Shown here piece by piece: positions 44,376-57,010 of a stretch of DNA of 64,000 bases. The notes under the pieces were generated by a model, which searched no databases, had not been told where the DNA came from, and saw only the letters and a program-made list of their open reading frames with translations. Numbering within the stretch: the first letter of the stretch is position 1; each line of letters opens with the position of its first letter. Source of the stretch: Cymodocea nodosa (Eukaryota > Streptophyta > Magnoliopsida > Alismatales > Cymodoceaceae); assembly GCA_036874045.1 (NCBI GenBank), contig CM072337.1, positions 9,920,001 through 9,984,000 on the forward strand, read 5' to 3'. The position numbers were made by a program, and so were the translations under genes.

Positions 44376-45100
44376 AATAATTATAACTAGTGTTGAGTCG
44401 AAATTACTGGACCTCGAAAGAGATCCAAGGTATTTGGTGTTAGGAAAGGAAGGATCCATGGCCTTGGCCTCCATCATGATTGATTTTTCTTCTGTGTGCG
44501 GTTAAAGAACAGTTCCACCATGGGGGACAAACAAAGAGCTAGTGAAGGTATCCCTTCTTCTCAATCCTTACTTGCTCAGATACTTATTTCACTGGTCTTC
44601 AATTTTGATCGTACGTGTAATAGTAGTATTTGTTTTTTTTGATGTTAGTAAAGTTTTTTATGTATTTGAACATGGGATTAATTTTCTGACATAGGTCTTC
44701 TAAGATGATAGAAGGGTTCGAAATAGTCTTATTTGTACTTGATACATTTGTTGTTTGGATTATGCAGGTGTAAATAGCAAATGATGGGCTCTGAGCATAG
44801 GGTGGAAGTGGAACTTTGCTTCCTGTTGAGATGACTGAGGTGTGTAGATAACGGTGAAAAGTAATTATTCTAGTGTAGATGTGGAATGATTTATGATTTG
44901 ATTGACTGTGAATAATGGGATGGCCAATATTGGGATTTTTCTCATGCACATGATGCTTTTTGGTAGATATGAGGCAGACGCTAGCTGATCTGAGGTTGTT
45001 CCTTCTGTCATTAGTTCTCTTTCTGTGACTCATCATGTTTGCTTTTAGCGACATTTTTATTCTGAAATGCTGAAATTTCGATGTACTTATGGCTTTAAGT
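44376..45100 (+). other. TCP20 3' untranslated region (inferred), with likely intron
   Basis: Unique, non-repetitive sequence follows the stop codon. A plausible intron runs from 44548 (GAAG|GTATCC) to 44767 (TTATGCAG|GTG), 220 bp, T-rich near its end. No ORF of note lies on the plus strand. The end of the transcript is a guess. Confidence 0.4.
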
Positions 45101-46049
45101 GTACTGCTGTGGTTTCAAGCGACAAATTTCTGTGTAATATAAAGTAAATTCTTTTCTCAAGTGACAATGAGAAAGCAAAAGCTTGATTATTGGGTATGTC
45201 CATATAGGGAAAATGAATACCAGAGTTTTGTTTTTCAAAACGAACGACTTATATGTTCTGTTTACAACTTGGGCTTTTCTCAGGTACATCTACTTTTTGC
45301 TCCACTTATATAGTGAGCATTTACTTAAAGGAAAAGTTGATCTTTTTGCATAAATGAAACCAGGTTTTCATATGAAGAGCATATCTCATTTATTTTAGTA
45401 CCAAGTTGCTTCTCCGACCATGGCTTATTTGGTATTCATGGAACCTGTCATCATATTTTCCTTTTTTATTCTCGGCTGAAGAAACAAAAATATCTTTTTT
45501 CTCTGTTCAACTCTTCTGGTCGAGGCTCTAAACTAGTATGCACCATAAGAAAGCCCTCAATATCTATCTTCTATCTCTCCAGAAGTATGGCAATGGATTT
45601 TACACAAAAAATGGTCTCTGAGACAAAAAACCGAAGTGATCCCATAATATACATTAGGGAAGGAAGTGCTATTTTGCATGTTATTAAAAATAAATTTGAT
45701 GTTTTGGAAAATAGAATTTTAATTTTCAGACAAAGAAAGGGTGATAATACGAGTTACTTATGCAATATGTGTTTTAAAATAAACTTGCAAAAATCGAATT
45801 TTTTTTCAAAGAAGTGGGAGAAATACGGAATGGGATGGGTAGTATATTATGAAATCTGTTCTAGGAAACGACGTTAGATTGATAAAAAATATCAACATTT
45901 TTCTCTTGTCTTTTGAAGAAGCGAGAACGATTGAGGCGAAGAAGAATGGAAAACTTGACAACATAAAGGGTAAAACAGACAAGGACAGATGAAGAAGTGA
46001 ATATTATTTAATGTTTCACAATAATATTACCGTAGTCCTCCTTCTCAAA
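45101..46049. other. Intergenic, nothing recognised
   Basis: AT-rich sequence. A 96-codon frame at 45587-45877 has no recognisable domain and Lys/Asn-rich composition, so I do not call it a gene. Confidence 0.5.
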
Positions 46050-46480
46050 CTGGAAAATAAATATCATATGCTTCCAACTTGGTTAAAAATTCATGAAGTT
46101 GCCATTTAGACAAGGACTCTATTAAAAGATCAACTAGTTGGTCTTCCCATTTATATGAGCAGGACATCAAGCCTAATTAGCATCACAGTATACCTTGAGA
46201 GGTAAATTGCCTTGTGTTTTATATAAATCCCTTGACCTAGACATTTCTTAATATATCTCAAGATTCTCATAGCAGCTAGCTAACGTCCACGAGATGGATT
46301 ATTCATATATTGACTAAGTACACGAACTTCATAAGATACATCTGTACAAGTTATGCTCAAATACAATAATCTACCTATTAGCTTTGCATAAGATGTTGAG
46401 TTTGAAATTTTACTTCACGAAATTCTTCTATGTATCATCAACATAGTTCTTTTAGTATATAAATCTACATTTTTATTTAC
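46050..46480 (-). pseudogene. Copia RT/RNase H remnant
   Basis: Minus-strand fossil fragment. IGRLLYLSITCTDVSYEVRV, LSQYMNNPSRG and AMRILRYIKKCLGQGIYI are the RT-RNase H junction of a Ty1/copia element. A weak RNase H continuation follows. It differs from Copia 1 and Copia 3 and has no LTRs nearby that I can recognise. It is old and very incomplete. Confidence 0.7.
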
Positions 46481-47969
46481 TCTTAGGAAACTTGATGTTG
46501 AATTAGTGATCAAATCAAACAATATTGATTTTCTTCCCCTTCAGTCTTCAATCACACAATCCTAAAGTATATTTCTTACACATCTTTTATTAAATCTACG
46601 TACTTAACATAAAAATATAAAATGTCATATTAAAGATAATCAATGTTCGTTATATCCATAAGTTGGATAAGAAATAAAATAAAACTCAATTTTAAAATTT
46701 AAGTTGGTGAAGATCTCAGATGACTAGAACAATAAGGAAATAAGTTACAGTTAAATCGAAATATTATACAGTACAACCAAATAAGAGATGTGGTCAAACT
46801 CGACAAGAAAATAAACCAACGAATTGCCAATGTTTTATTTGGTCACTGTAGCACTAGATAAAATGCATTGTTACTAGACATTTTGCAATAGGCTCGCTCG
46901 ACTAGATACCAGACATTTTGTTATTTGTCGAATTACGTCATTAGACAGATACAAGAGTTAAATGGGTATTCTATTTCAAAATGGTGACTCAAAAAATCTA
47001 TGATTAACATATGTGATTTGATTGATTACATTATTAGACAAATCAAATATAACACCAAACATTTTGTTAGTCTAAGCAAACTCCGTTGATTTGTTATTCT
47101 ACCAGACAAACTCATTCTGTCACTAGACATTTTACACTCAATCGTTATTCCTTTGATTAACAAGATATACAATAATTACCTTAAAAATAAAGACTAAGGT
47201 TTTCATCAACAAAATAAATAAACTAAATTATCCATCTATAAAATAAATTAAGTTTTCATCAAAATAAATAAAGCCATAACAATCTATTTCTTTTTTGATC
47301 ATGACAAAAGTAGGTATTCCCCCCTACATTAATCAACTTATTACTCCCCTTACAAGAAAGGTATGCCCTCCCCCTGTATTCAACCATAAGCAATATACTT
47401 GGACAATTATGCTCATCTCCATTTTGTCATAGCAAAAAAATGGTAGGCTAAGAAACAAACGGATACAGCAAGCATGGGAATTGCAAGGAGGTGGTTCATG
47501 ATTAGTATGTGGTTCATAATGGTAGAAATTATGATCAAAAATTAGAAATGAGAATGGAACAAATGACAACATAGCACGATTGAACTAAAATAGAAAAAGG
47601 TTGAACAAAAACTAAAAAGCACATAAATGGCATAAAAGTGAAAACAAACAAATGAGTAAATTTTGTTTTTTTTGTTTTTAAGATAATTGTGCAAACTCCT
47701 TCAACCAAGAATTGGCAATCCAAGGTTTCAAAAGATATAAATTAGATTGTCCCTTAATATTGAAGAATTCAATGCTTTGTAGATAAACAACCTTAATATC
47801 ACTAAGCAATAATTTGCATAATGGTTTAGACATACTAATTTCATTTAAATACAAACATAATGATAAACTCCTTCAACATCATAAATAATTAATAACAAAA
47901 CATTTTTCTTTTTATTTTATATTATTTTGTATAATAATATCCGACTATTTATATTTATATTGATTTAGA
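46481..47969. other. AT-rich sequence with a dispersed CTAGACATTTTG motif
   Basis: No gene is recognised. Between 46830 and 47130 the motif (C/T)(C/T)AGACATTTTG recurs about five times, often near GACTAGA or ACAAACTC, which hints at an LTR-type repeat array. The rest is AT-rich without visible structure. Confidence 0.35.
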
Positions 47970-48300
47970 TAATGTATTTGTTGTTTTTCAAACTTTTTAT
48001 ATTACCTATGTAACAAGTTTTAGATCAACAATCCTAGATTAGGTGATACTAGATTGCCAAGTATGAAGACACCCATACAAACTTACTTACTCAAGTAATA
48101 TAGGTTTGAATTAACAAATACATTTCAATCTTACTTTTATTAAACTTTCTAACTTACCCTTATAATGAACTTTAGCTTAACAATCTTAGATTAGATGATC
48201 TTAAGTTGCTAGGTGTTAAAACATCCTTATAGACTTAATTGCTCAAGTAAATTAGGCTACAAAGGTAAGTTTTTGTTTTATTATTATTATTCATAACATA
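47970..48300 (-). mobile_element. Family A 3' non-coding remnant, duplicated module
   Basis: Two tandem diverged copies of a module of about 150 bp (CAACAATC(C/T)TAGATTAG ... TTGC(C/T)A) that matches a single module at 14180-14340 (reverse) and 52770-52920. It belongs to the 3' non-coding region of family A. No coding part is attached. Confidence 0.6.
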
Positions 48301-48899
48301 TGTAACAATACCTTCTAATGGGATAGTGCACTATTGAATAGATGCATAAAGTAGAAATCAAATATGAAGATATATTTTGAAATCGTATTATATAAAATAA
48401 TTAATTTAGATATGAGCCATAAATATTAAGTGTTGTAACCATTAGTGCAATTATTCTTCATTGCATTAGTTCAATCAAAAGTCTACCTAGAGAAACCTTA
48501 TATCCTTTCCTTAGTTAAGTAGTTACTACACAATATCTCTATGTATGTATATTTTATTTTTGTGTTGTAGTTTTATGACAATCAAGAAAACTCTTAAACA
48601 AATTAAAAACAATACTAAAATATTCAAACAAGGAAAATTAGTGTAACAAATAGAATAAAGTATCATAAAACAAAATTGAATAATGTAGAAATAAATAACA
48701 AGAGATTAAGAAATAGAATTAAACAAATTAAAAAAGAAAATATCAAAGGATAAAGCTTTAAAAAATAATAGAATTGATAGTTTTCATGTAGAGTATTATG
48801 TTTTGATGAAGTGTGCAAAACGTAAGTAATCATATTTAATCAATTACTATTGTTTGTGAAAGTAAATTAAGAACATCAATTAATATAGAAAAAGTTTAC
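48301..48899. other. AT-rich sequence, nothing recognised
   Basis: No gene is recognised. It is possibly decayed family A 3' end or LTR start. Confidence 0.4.
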
Positions 48900-49366
48900 T
48901 AATATAAATACTTATTTGTAATGGATCTGAAATTATGTTAAGTTAGATAACTAGTTGTTAAGTTATACTAACTTTTCATTTAATTTAACGTTAAGTTATT
49001 GTAAAGCATGATATGTTTTAGAAGTTATATTTTTATATAATGTATAGTGCATGTTAAGACAACTCGTTGAATTAGTACTTTGTTTGTAAAAAGGTCACAT
49101 AAGAACTCATTGAGTTGTAAGGTTAAAGGTTAAAATAGGTCACATGAGAATTCGTTGAGTTAGTGAATAAAATGTTAAGTTGGAAGAACGAACTCACTAA
49201 GTTAGTATTATGCATGTGGTGAATTTAAAGTTTATGAATGTTATACTATATCACGTGAGTTGCACATGTTTAACTCGTTAAGTTAACATAATTGCACGTG
49301 TTAAGTTGTTATATTAAACACTAAGGCAACACGTTAAAAAGATCAGAACATTAATGTGTTAAAACA
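48900..49366 (+). repeat. Family A LTR fragment (copy E)
   Basis: Matches the middle of family A LTRs in plus orientation (compare the reverse of 51590-51760): TCACGTGAGTTGCACATGTT, AACTCGTTAAGTTA and AACACTAAGGCAACACGTTA. The U5 portion is missing. It joins directly to the leader and first ORF of copy E. Confidence 0.65.
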
Positions 49367-50148
49367 AGTTTTTCTAGCGTTGTTGCTAGGGATTAAGAAG
49401 CTAAGCAACTGTGATTGCTGTTTTATTTTAATATTAGGAGTGTTGTGTTTTTTTTTATATTTGAGAATATGACATATGCTTATACTTAAAGATTTCTGAA
49501 ACCTATAGTTAGCATATGTGAATTCTAAAACTGGGAAGGGCATGACATTACTGATTATTTGAAACTAAGACGATTGTAGATAGTTAGATTACATGAACAA
49601 CAAATGAATTATATCTAATATAATAGAATTGAGTATGAGAATCTTATAGTTTACCCAACTAATGGTCAGTTTAGAATAAGTAATATGTTGAGAGACAAGA
49701 AAGTTTGGGACAGGTATGACAAATTTGAGCGTAGTTTAGGACAAAACCTGGACAAATTGGAACAATACATGTATCAGCAACAAGAAGTCAACCAAATAAA
49801 TTATAGGGAAGATTATTCAAAACCTAAAATTGATATAATCTATGAAACTAAAAAAACCATAATGAAAATTGATTAAAAATTGAATACAATGAGACTAAAT
49901 GATCTAGAAAGAAAATTAAAAGCATTGGATGAATTTACAATGAAATTACAAGTTATGCAAAATGAAAACACAAATGAAAACTTTAATGTTGAAGATCTAC
50001 ATAATTTGCAATACATATGACAAAAGAAAATACTAATGAAATAGAATTTAAAGAATGTAATTTAAAAATGAAAACAATAAAAGATTAAAATCAAGAAAAT
50101 GAAATACAAGAACATCATGAAAGTAATGAAAATTTGGAAGATGTATGT
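49367..50148 (+). pseudogene. Family A first ORF, copy E (zinc-knuckle protein remnant)
   Basis: Fossil coding region homologous to 5960-4953 and 62930-63690. A degenerate primer-site-like segment (about 49374-49393, GTTGTTGCTAGGGA) precedes it. The helical segment DRYDKFERSLGQNLDKLEQY and the following Lys/Glu-rich region are clear. The frame is cut at 50148/50149 by the LTR of copy D. No capsid domain precedes it. Confidence 0.72.
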
Positions 50149-52201
50149 TGTTTGGGGTTGTTAAGTTAATTCTTAAACTTGTTTAATTTGTCTTTATACT
50201 TATATCAATAATTACTTTTAAAAGTAAACGAATAACCTTTCACACAAATTAGATATTAATTCCAATTTGTGTCTAAACTGCAAGTGCACAGTGTATATTG
50301 TATTTGTGTGCAAGTACATGTTGATCCCACAGAGATTGAGTAAGAATTATATACTGTTCTGATTTTTATATTGGAGTTTATATGTGTTCAGTTAAGCACT
50401 CCGTTGAGTTACAATTCACACAACGGACTTAGTTCGTTAAGTTATGGCTAACTCAATAGACTGACCTCGTGGACTTAAGTTAACTTCACGAGCCTATCTT
50501 TCCAATTAAATACTACTATTTACAAAGGAATTCGGTCAACCATTGGGCGGTTCCACAGATTGTAAATAACATCAATTAAGCTCTTTAATGTTAGTTAATA
50601 TTAGATTTATCATTAAGTAATACTAACATTCAGATATTTCAAATAGTAACCATTAAAATCTTTAAGTATCTAGAACGAATCAATTTCAGTAAACTGTAAA
50701 ACTATTTTCTATTTTCTGAATCAAATAAACATAAAACATTCACAATAATGACAATGATAACATTAATCACGATACCAAACAAACAATTGATACTTTAATA
50801 CTAAATGTAAATACAAATAATTTGTTGTTTTTGGTATTTTTGTTTTGATATGTTCCTGAAGATGAATGAAAGGTGAAATGTAAAAATCTCTATCGATAGT
50901 AAAAACTTTCGTCACTACATGCAACGCGATTACACCACTGAAAACTTAATCACTTACAATCCTACCTCCTCTCCCTATAGAATTGCGAGTCCAAAATTGT
51001 AAAATGATCTCCTCTTCAGCATACTGGCATTAACTTGAAACTAAGACTAGAAGCTTTACGATCTCTTGAGATATGAGTTGGTGCTTGGTGAAAATAGCTT
51101 CCCTTCCCGCGACACGATTACTCCTCATAGTGGTTGTCAATCACTGTGTTTGGCTCAAAATCGACCCGACATCAGGAAAGTATCCTCACAAACCTCCGAT
51201 GATTAGTGATTATGGTGGTGGTGTGGAGCTTCAGGAAACTTTCGATGCTTTCTGCAGTTAGCATGGTCCTCCACCACTACACACACACTTTTTCGTCTTT
51301 CTCCTCTTCTTTTATATTTCTTTCTGTAGTAATTGCTTCTGCTTAAATGATCGATTGGATTTCCTTCATTCATATCAATGATGGTGATTTCTTCTTCATT
51401 CCACGAGTGAATTCCTATGTGATACGTGCAATCGTGGTTTTCCTTTGAATGTTCTGTTTTTGTAATTGCTATAGTGGCATATTAGAAAATAAATGGTCCA
51501 TGGAGTTACAGATAACTCAACAGACTTACTTCATTGATTTAACCATAAAACACGTGCAATAAAGAAATAAACTGCTAACATAATGCGTTACCTTAGTGTG
51601 TATTCATATAACTCAACGCGTATAGTTATGCTAACTTAACAAGTTAAACATGTGCAACTCACGTGATATACTAAAGTATTTAAATTCAACACATACATAA
51701 TTCTAACTTAACGAGTTCAGATATACAACTTACGGTTTTTACTCACTAACTTAACGAGTTGTTACTGTGTACCTAAATATTCTTTTAGCATTTACTATTT
51801 TGGATACTTACAAACCTTAACTATCCGATGCTCATATGCATTTCAGATAGTTACCAGATAACTTACCAAAAATTCATTTAAGTCATGCATTAAGGTTTCA
51901 ACACGTGTATTCCAAGAAATAATAAAATATTCGTTTAAAACATAACTATCTGATACATTAAACATAACTCTCCAAAATAACAAAAAATTCGGATACTTAA
52001 GAATTTCATAGTCTGCAATTCACCGACAGTACAGAAATGTACTTAATTAACATTAATTTCTTGAAATTATGCAGATTCCTTCATTAAAGCATATAATAGT
52101 GTAATTATAACATAATGGCTTAATTCTCATATGATAAACTAAATATTATGCAATTAACCATCATTTAACTGTTAATATTATGCACTTTTCTATTTTAAAC
52201 A
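50149..52201 (-). repeat. 3' LTR of copy D
   Basis: A 2053-bp LTR from TAAACA (52201) to TGTTTGG (50149) on the plus strand. It has a conserved hairpin block near 50286-50315, GTTGAGTTA/TAACTCAAC repeats (50398-50490) and GGATAGTTA-type repeats (51820-51990). The neighbouring polypurine tract (52202-52222) fixes it as the 3' LTR. Confidence 0.88.
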
Positions 52202-53997
52202 ATTCCCCCATACTTAAATTTTGCTAGTCCCTTAGCAAACTAAGATCTAACTAGTTGGTCTTTCTAAAGTGCTAGAATTAATTCTTCCTTTTGTTCTTCT
52301 TCAGAATAATAAATTATATTATTATATAGATATTCTGTATTTTTTTAGTAATCTATTTTAAATTATTTTCTCCTCTTCAACTTGCAAATATATTTAAAAC
52401 ATATGTAAATTACATACAAAATATATTAGCATCACATAGGTGGTAATTATATTATCATTTTTTCTTCTTTTCAAACATCTATTATCCTGAATTTTCCAAT
52501 ATGATTTCTAGAATAAATTTCAACTACATACGAATCAAAACACAATCCAATTCAATGTAATTAAAACAAGTAGAATAATGAATTGTATCTCAAATAAACA
52601 ACTTCAAAAGTCTATTCTAGATTCATATTTCAGTAATCTTGGATAACAGAAAATATACTTGATTCAAAAGATATTTGTATTTCACAAAATACTTTTATCT
52701 TTTCAGAACAGTATATGCATATTTGTACTTTAAAAGTTAATTTGAAAAGCTTGAATCATACAAGAGCTTTCTAGTGTACCCATGTATTGAGCTTTCAGTC
52801 AATAATCCCATATCTGATCAGGATCTTAGGTTGCCAGATTTAAAGAGTCATTTTTTAGGTCAACAATCCTTACATACCTATCTACTCAAGTACAAAAGGC
52901 TCGTGATCAAACAAGTCAATAAACTCTTAAAGTTTTTCTCTTTTTTCTTTTCAACCCAGTATATATACGTATTTCATTAATACAGATGCAATAAAACACA
53001 AATCTATATAATCCTGCTTCTATTATTTACTGAAAATATGAATCCATATCAATAAGCTCATACTTTTTCTATAGTTTAATAAGATCTACACATAAATCAT
53101 TCTACAAGTTTAATCAATCAAATTAAATATATCTTTGATCATATATATTTCATTTAATCCAAAAATCAACATTTCAGCTCTTTCAGGATTTCAGATAATT
53201 TACTAAGTTTCAATTAAGCATTTTTTTCTTTTTAAAATCGTGAAACTATTAAACTCATAAAATTCAGCAATAACATAAGATACTATATCTAGATTTGTAT
53301 TAATAGTAAAATTTTGTAGCATCTTATATAAGATTCTAAATATAACATTCAAGTAGTTACAATGCTTAAAAATTTTATAGTTTCAATTATCGTATAGTTA
53401 CAACAAATTCATAAAAAAATTTCAATTTCCATAGAACTTTTGCAGTATCATTCTAATTCCTCTATTTAACAAAATTACTTGGCTTTTACTTTAATTACCT
53501 CCCCCCCATACCTACATTTTGAATTGTCCTCAATGTAAAAGTTTTTACAGTAAATACAGTAAATGTTAGCAGGCATGAATATTGTTTCGTTGACTTAGCA
53601 CCTAACTCAACGAACTTAATTCGTTGAGTTAATGAATAACTCCATGAACTAAGTTTAAATGTAAATTCAAGATAAGTAATCAATTACATACCTTGTTCTT
53701 TTGTATCTCCTTCAACATCTTCCGACTTTCGATTTTGAAAAACTATTCATTCATAAACAAAAGCAGAATATATAACAAAATAACAACTTAACAACAAAAC
53801 ATAAATTATTAAAATAGTGCCTTGTGTGGAACCCAGACTCCTATGTCTTTGGTGGCTCACAAGCAAGCTAGTTGGTTTCCCAAAACAGATACCAATAAAC
53901 TAGATTGATTTTTTATTTTTTTCTTTTTCTTTTTATAAAATAAAACTAAAACTAAAATTTTTCTTTCTTTTCTAAAAATAAATGCAGAATACACACA
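52202..53997 (-). other. 3' non-coding region of copy D
   Basis: Collinear with 13126-14879 of copy C. It includes the LTR-adjacent polypurine tract (52202-52222), the internal tract CCTCCCCCCCATA with ATTGTCCTCAATGT (53498-53532), and an inverted-repeat cassette (53585-53650) upstream of the internal tract. No gene is recognised. Confidence 0.75.
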
Positions 53998-55161
53998 ACA
54001 TTAAAAGCATAGAATCACAATTTAAGAACATGATTGAAAAGTAGTAATAAATGGAATAAACGTGTCAGTCCAAGAAAACTTTTTAGGTATAATTCTTCTT
54101 GCTATTAATTCTATTTTAATACAGTCTGCTTTCCTTTTTAATTTGTAAACTTGTAGTATGTTATCAATACTAAATATAAGTGTATTACCATTAATGAAGT
54201 GAAATGCATAAAGGGATCCTTTTCTGTTCCAAGATAATGTAGCTGTTTCTATTTCTACATCTATTTCAATATATTCCTCTTCACACTTCCATTCATTTAG
54301 GTCTTTCATAATCCATATTTGAAATTTCCTTAATTCATCCCACCATCTTTTCAGACATAAAGTAGGATCATCATATTTATTATACCACATTCCTAATTGA
54401 ATTTTATCATATTCTATAGACGATGGTTTAGCTATATCACTCGGTATAGGAAATATTTCTATAAAGTCATCATCATAATTATCTATGCTTACTATGTATA
54501 AATCAGATCTAAATGCAACTGATATATTTGTGACTAGATATATATATCCATCAAGTATGACATGTATGTTGTTAATTAATGCTTTCTATCCTAGATATAT
54601 TATAGTATTTTCAGTCTAATATCTATTTAGAAAATCATACACACTTAAGCATAAATCTTCATCCCAATTTCCAGTTGGTCTCTAGTAATATAATCTTTTA
54701 GGAATGGTCGAATTTTTATCAGAAAATGTTAAAGCTGACCCACAATTTTCAGTTGGTACTTCAAATCTATTAGGCCTTCCTATATTCCATTCTTCTCTTG
54801 TGATAGGATTTCTAATCAAAATATCGGGTAACAAAATTACATACCTTGGTTTGGTTCTGTAAATAATTAATCCTTCATTTATCCCCATAATATGATCTAT
54901 TCCTTCTAATGTATTGGGTGGAATTCCAGTAGTTTCTTCCATATTCAGATATTCATAGCTGATTGATCTACGATTAAATGACTTCCATAAAAATTCATCT
55001 CTAATCTTAGTCATTTTTGTAGCTTGTAGTCTATGAAAATATTTTTCTCTAACATAGTCTTTGATTTCTTCTGATACACAATACAATCTGCATAGATCTT
55101 TAGCTGACAGATTACTCAATACTTCCCTCAATGCATCCAGTGGTAATTTTATTAATTCCAT
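53998..55161 (-). pseudogene. F-box / F-box-associated ORF carried by family A (copy D)
   Basis: Fossil coding region homologous to 11965-13125. F-box pattern LPLDALREVLSNLSAKDLCR then YCVSEEIKDYVREKY, followed by EETTGIPPNTLEGIDHIMG, LIRNPITREEWNIGRPNRFE, DPTLCLKRWWDELRKFQIWI and GNTLIFSIDNILQVY. Similarity to copy C runs the whole length, roughly three residues in four by eye. It starts about 15 bp after the point where the capsid segment is absent. The product would resemble a plant SCF substrate receptor, but its substrate is unknown. Confidence 0.78.
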
Positions 55162-55450
55162 TTGTTGTGATTCAATTTGAAGCTTTATTTTCAGTAAATA
55201 GTTGTTGACGAATGAAGTTGAATTAGTTGCTTCTTCTTCCAGTTCCCCAACGAATTTTCTTTTCTTTCAAAAGTGCTAGTAACTCGTAAATAATATTCTG
55301 TTTATATTTATAATGCACGTCCTTAAGGCAAATGAATCTCGTTGCAAGAACGTGTCTTGTAACGTGCAGTATGGTTCTTATTTTTATGGATACATGTCCT
55401 ACTTCTAATTTCAAATTTCAGTAACTGCTAAACCTACAAAGTTTCGTTCG
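55162..55450 (-). other. Conserved leader of the F-box unit, joined form (copy D)
   Basis: Aligns with 10125-10400 of copy C and then continues directly into the sequence that follows 11955 in copy C, apart from a 2-bp difference. The 1555-bp GT...AG segment is thus absent at about 55176/55177. This is what a copy made from spliced RNA would look like. Confidence 0.65.
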
Positions 55451-55469
55451 TGGCTGATAGAATAACCGT

Positions 55470-55660
55470 TCAGCTTAATCCACGAACTAACCTTGTTAAG
55501 TTAACTGTAACTCAACGGACTAGCTTCGATTATTGTTTCTAACTCCATAGACTAACTTCATTGAGTTACAGTTAACTCAACGGAGTGACCTTATATTTTA
55601 TTATTGACCTCGTGGAGTTAAGGTTAACTCAACGGACTTATTTCGTTGAGTTAACACTTA
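55470..55660. repeat. GTTGAGTTA/TAACTCAAC inverted-repeat cluster (copy D)
   Basis: Five or more pairs, equivalent to 9900-10110. It separates the env-like ORF from the F-box leader. Confidence 0.75.
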
Positions 55661-56099
55661 GCAAATTTTCTAAAACTTACTCCTCGTATTAACTTCTATA
55701 TATTTTTCTCTCCTACATTTTGTCAACTTAAATAAAGTTAAATACATGTCATTAATGTAGTGTTCAAATTTAAACTTATGCATATTTAACTTGTAGTTCA
55801 TTTTCTATTGTGCAGAAATTACATTTTACTTTTCAGCATGTAGATATTTTCAACATTAACTAATTATTGTGCATTTAACCATGTCATTCAGAAAATTTGT
55901 AAATCTTTTAAACAATCTTGCACATTGTTTAAATAGTTATATAATATTCAAGATAGTTCATCAATTATATCATTCATTCTCAAACACAAATGTAAAAATA
56001 TCTCAAAAACATTCCTTCATTAATATGAATAATTTACATTTACATTCAATAAGATATTTTTCAATACAAATATAAGTATAAGTAGACGAACAAAACAAT

Positions 56100-57010
56100 T
56101 TAATCTTTCTTCCTAAGTTCATCTACTTCCTTTTGGAGTTTTTCCAATTGTTGCTCTAATTGATTTATCCTTTCTACAGCTTCAATAATGCTTCTAGAAG
56201 GTTCAAATATATTAGTAGCTGTAGCATTGTAGTTTCTATATTCTTTTACTGAAATGACTCTTAATTTTATCATTTTAGATGTCCATTTTGTGAAGTCAAT
56301 ACAGTCCACCATCAATATAGGTCTCAAATCTCCATAAAATAATTTCTTCTTTGCATATTTTATCTTAGATAGGAAGACTATAGACCAATTAATTTGGATT
56401 TTATTCACAACTGCATGTGTGACCCACTTGACAAATTGACTTAGTTCAATATCATGGCCTTGCCATTGGTAAACATTTTTAATCAAAATGTTAGCTACCA
56501 TGTGTGCTTTACCATTTAAGTGTTTCAGTCTATTTAATAATGGGACACTAGGATTGATAGCTAAATTGTCCTTGATTTCCTGTTCTGTCCACTCAATAGT
56601 AGTTGTACTTTCCAAAATTTCTTTCCATTCATTTTTCAATCCTAAAATGTTATGGAGAAGCTTTGGTGTTATTTGTACATCAGCTTGCTCCACGTTGAAA
56701 ATTAATTATCATTCATCTTCTCTTAAATTTGCATAGAAGTAGGGCACTGGATTCTCATATACTACATGCCCTCTCTATTGAGAAATAAATTGCAGTAGAC
56801 CTTGGAACTCAAATAGATTCTTAATTTCTTGCATACCGTCCCAGTTTACTAGCCTATTGTAAATAATATTATAACCCCTAATCTCTTGATATTTATTATA
56901 TGCTTCCTAACTCTAAAAGTGTACTTCATTTAAAACTGTTGCTTCAGTCGAGTTAGGGATTTGAATTTGTTGCTCTAGAGTGGTTTGTTCTTAAATTTCC
57001 TCTACCATGT
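56100..57010 (-). pseudogene. Athila env-like ORF (copy D)
   Basis: Fossil coding region homologous to 8650-9482. EQADVQITPKLLHNILGLKN, LNGKAHMVANILIKNVYQ, HDIELSQFVKWVTHAVVNK and QLEQQLEKLQKEVDELRKKD are clear. It matches the ATHILA ORF-1 / putative plant transposon protein family. The C-terminal 30 residues form a strong Leu/Glu/Lys heptad pattern. Position after pol fits the env-like slot. Confidence 0.72.

Noticed and set aside
45587-45877. 96-codon frame downstream of TCP20
   Set aside because: No domain, no neighbouring exon or repeat support, and AT-rich composition like the surrounding intergenic DNA.
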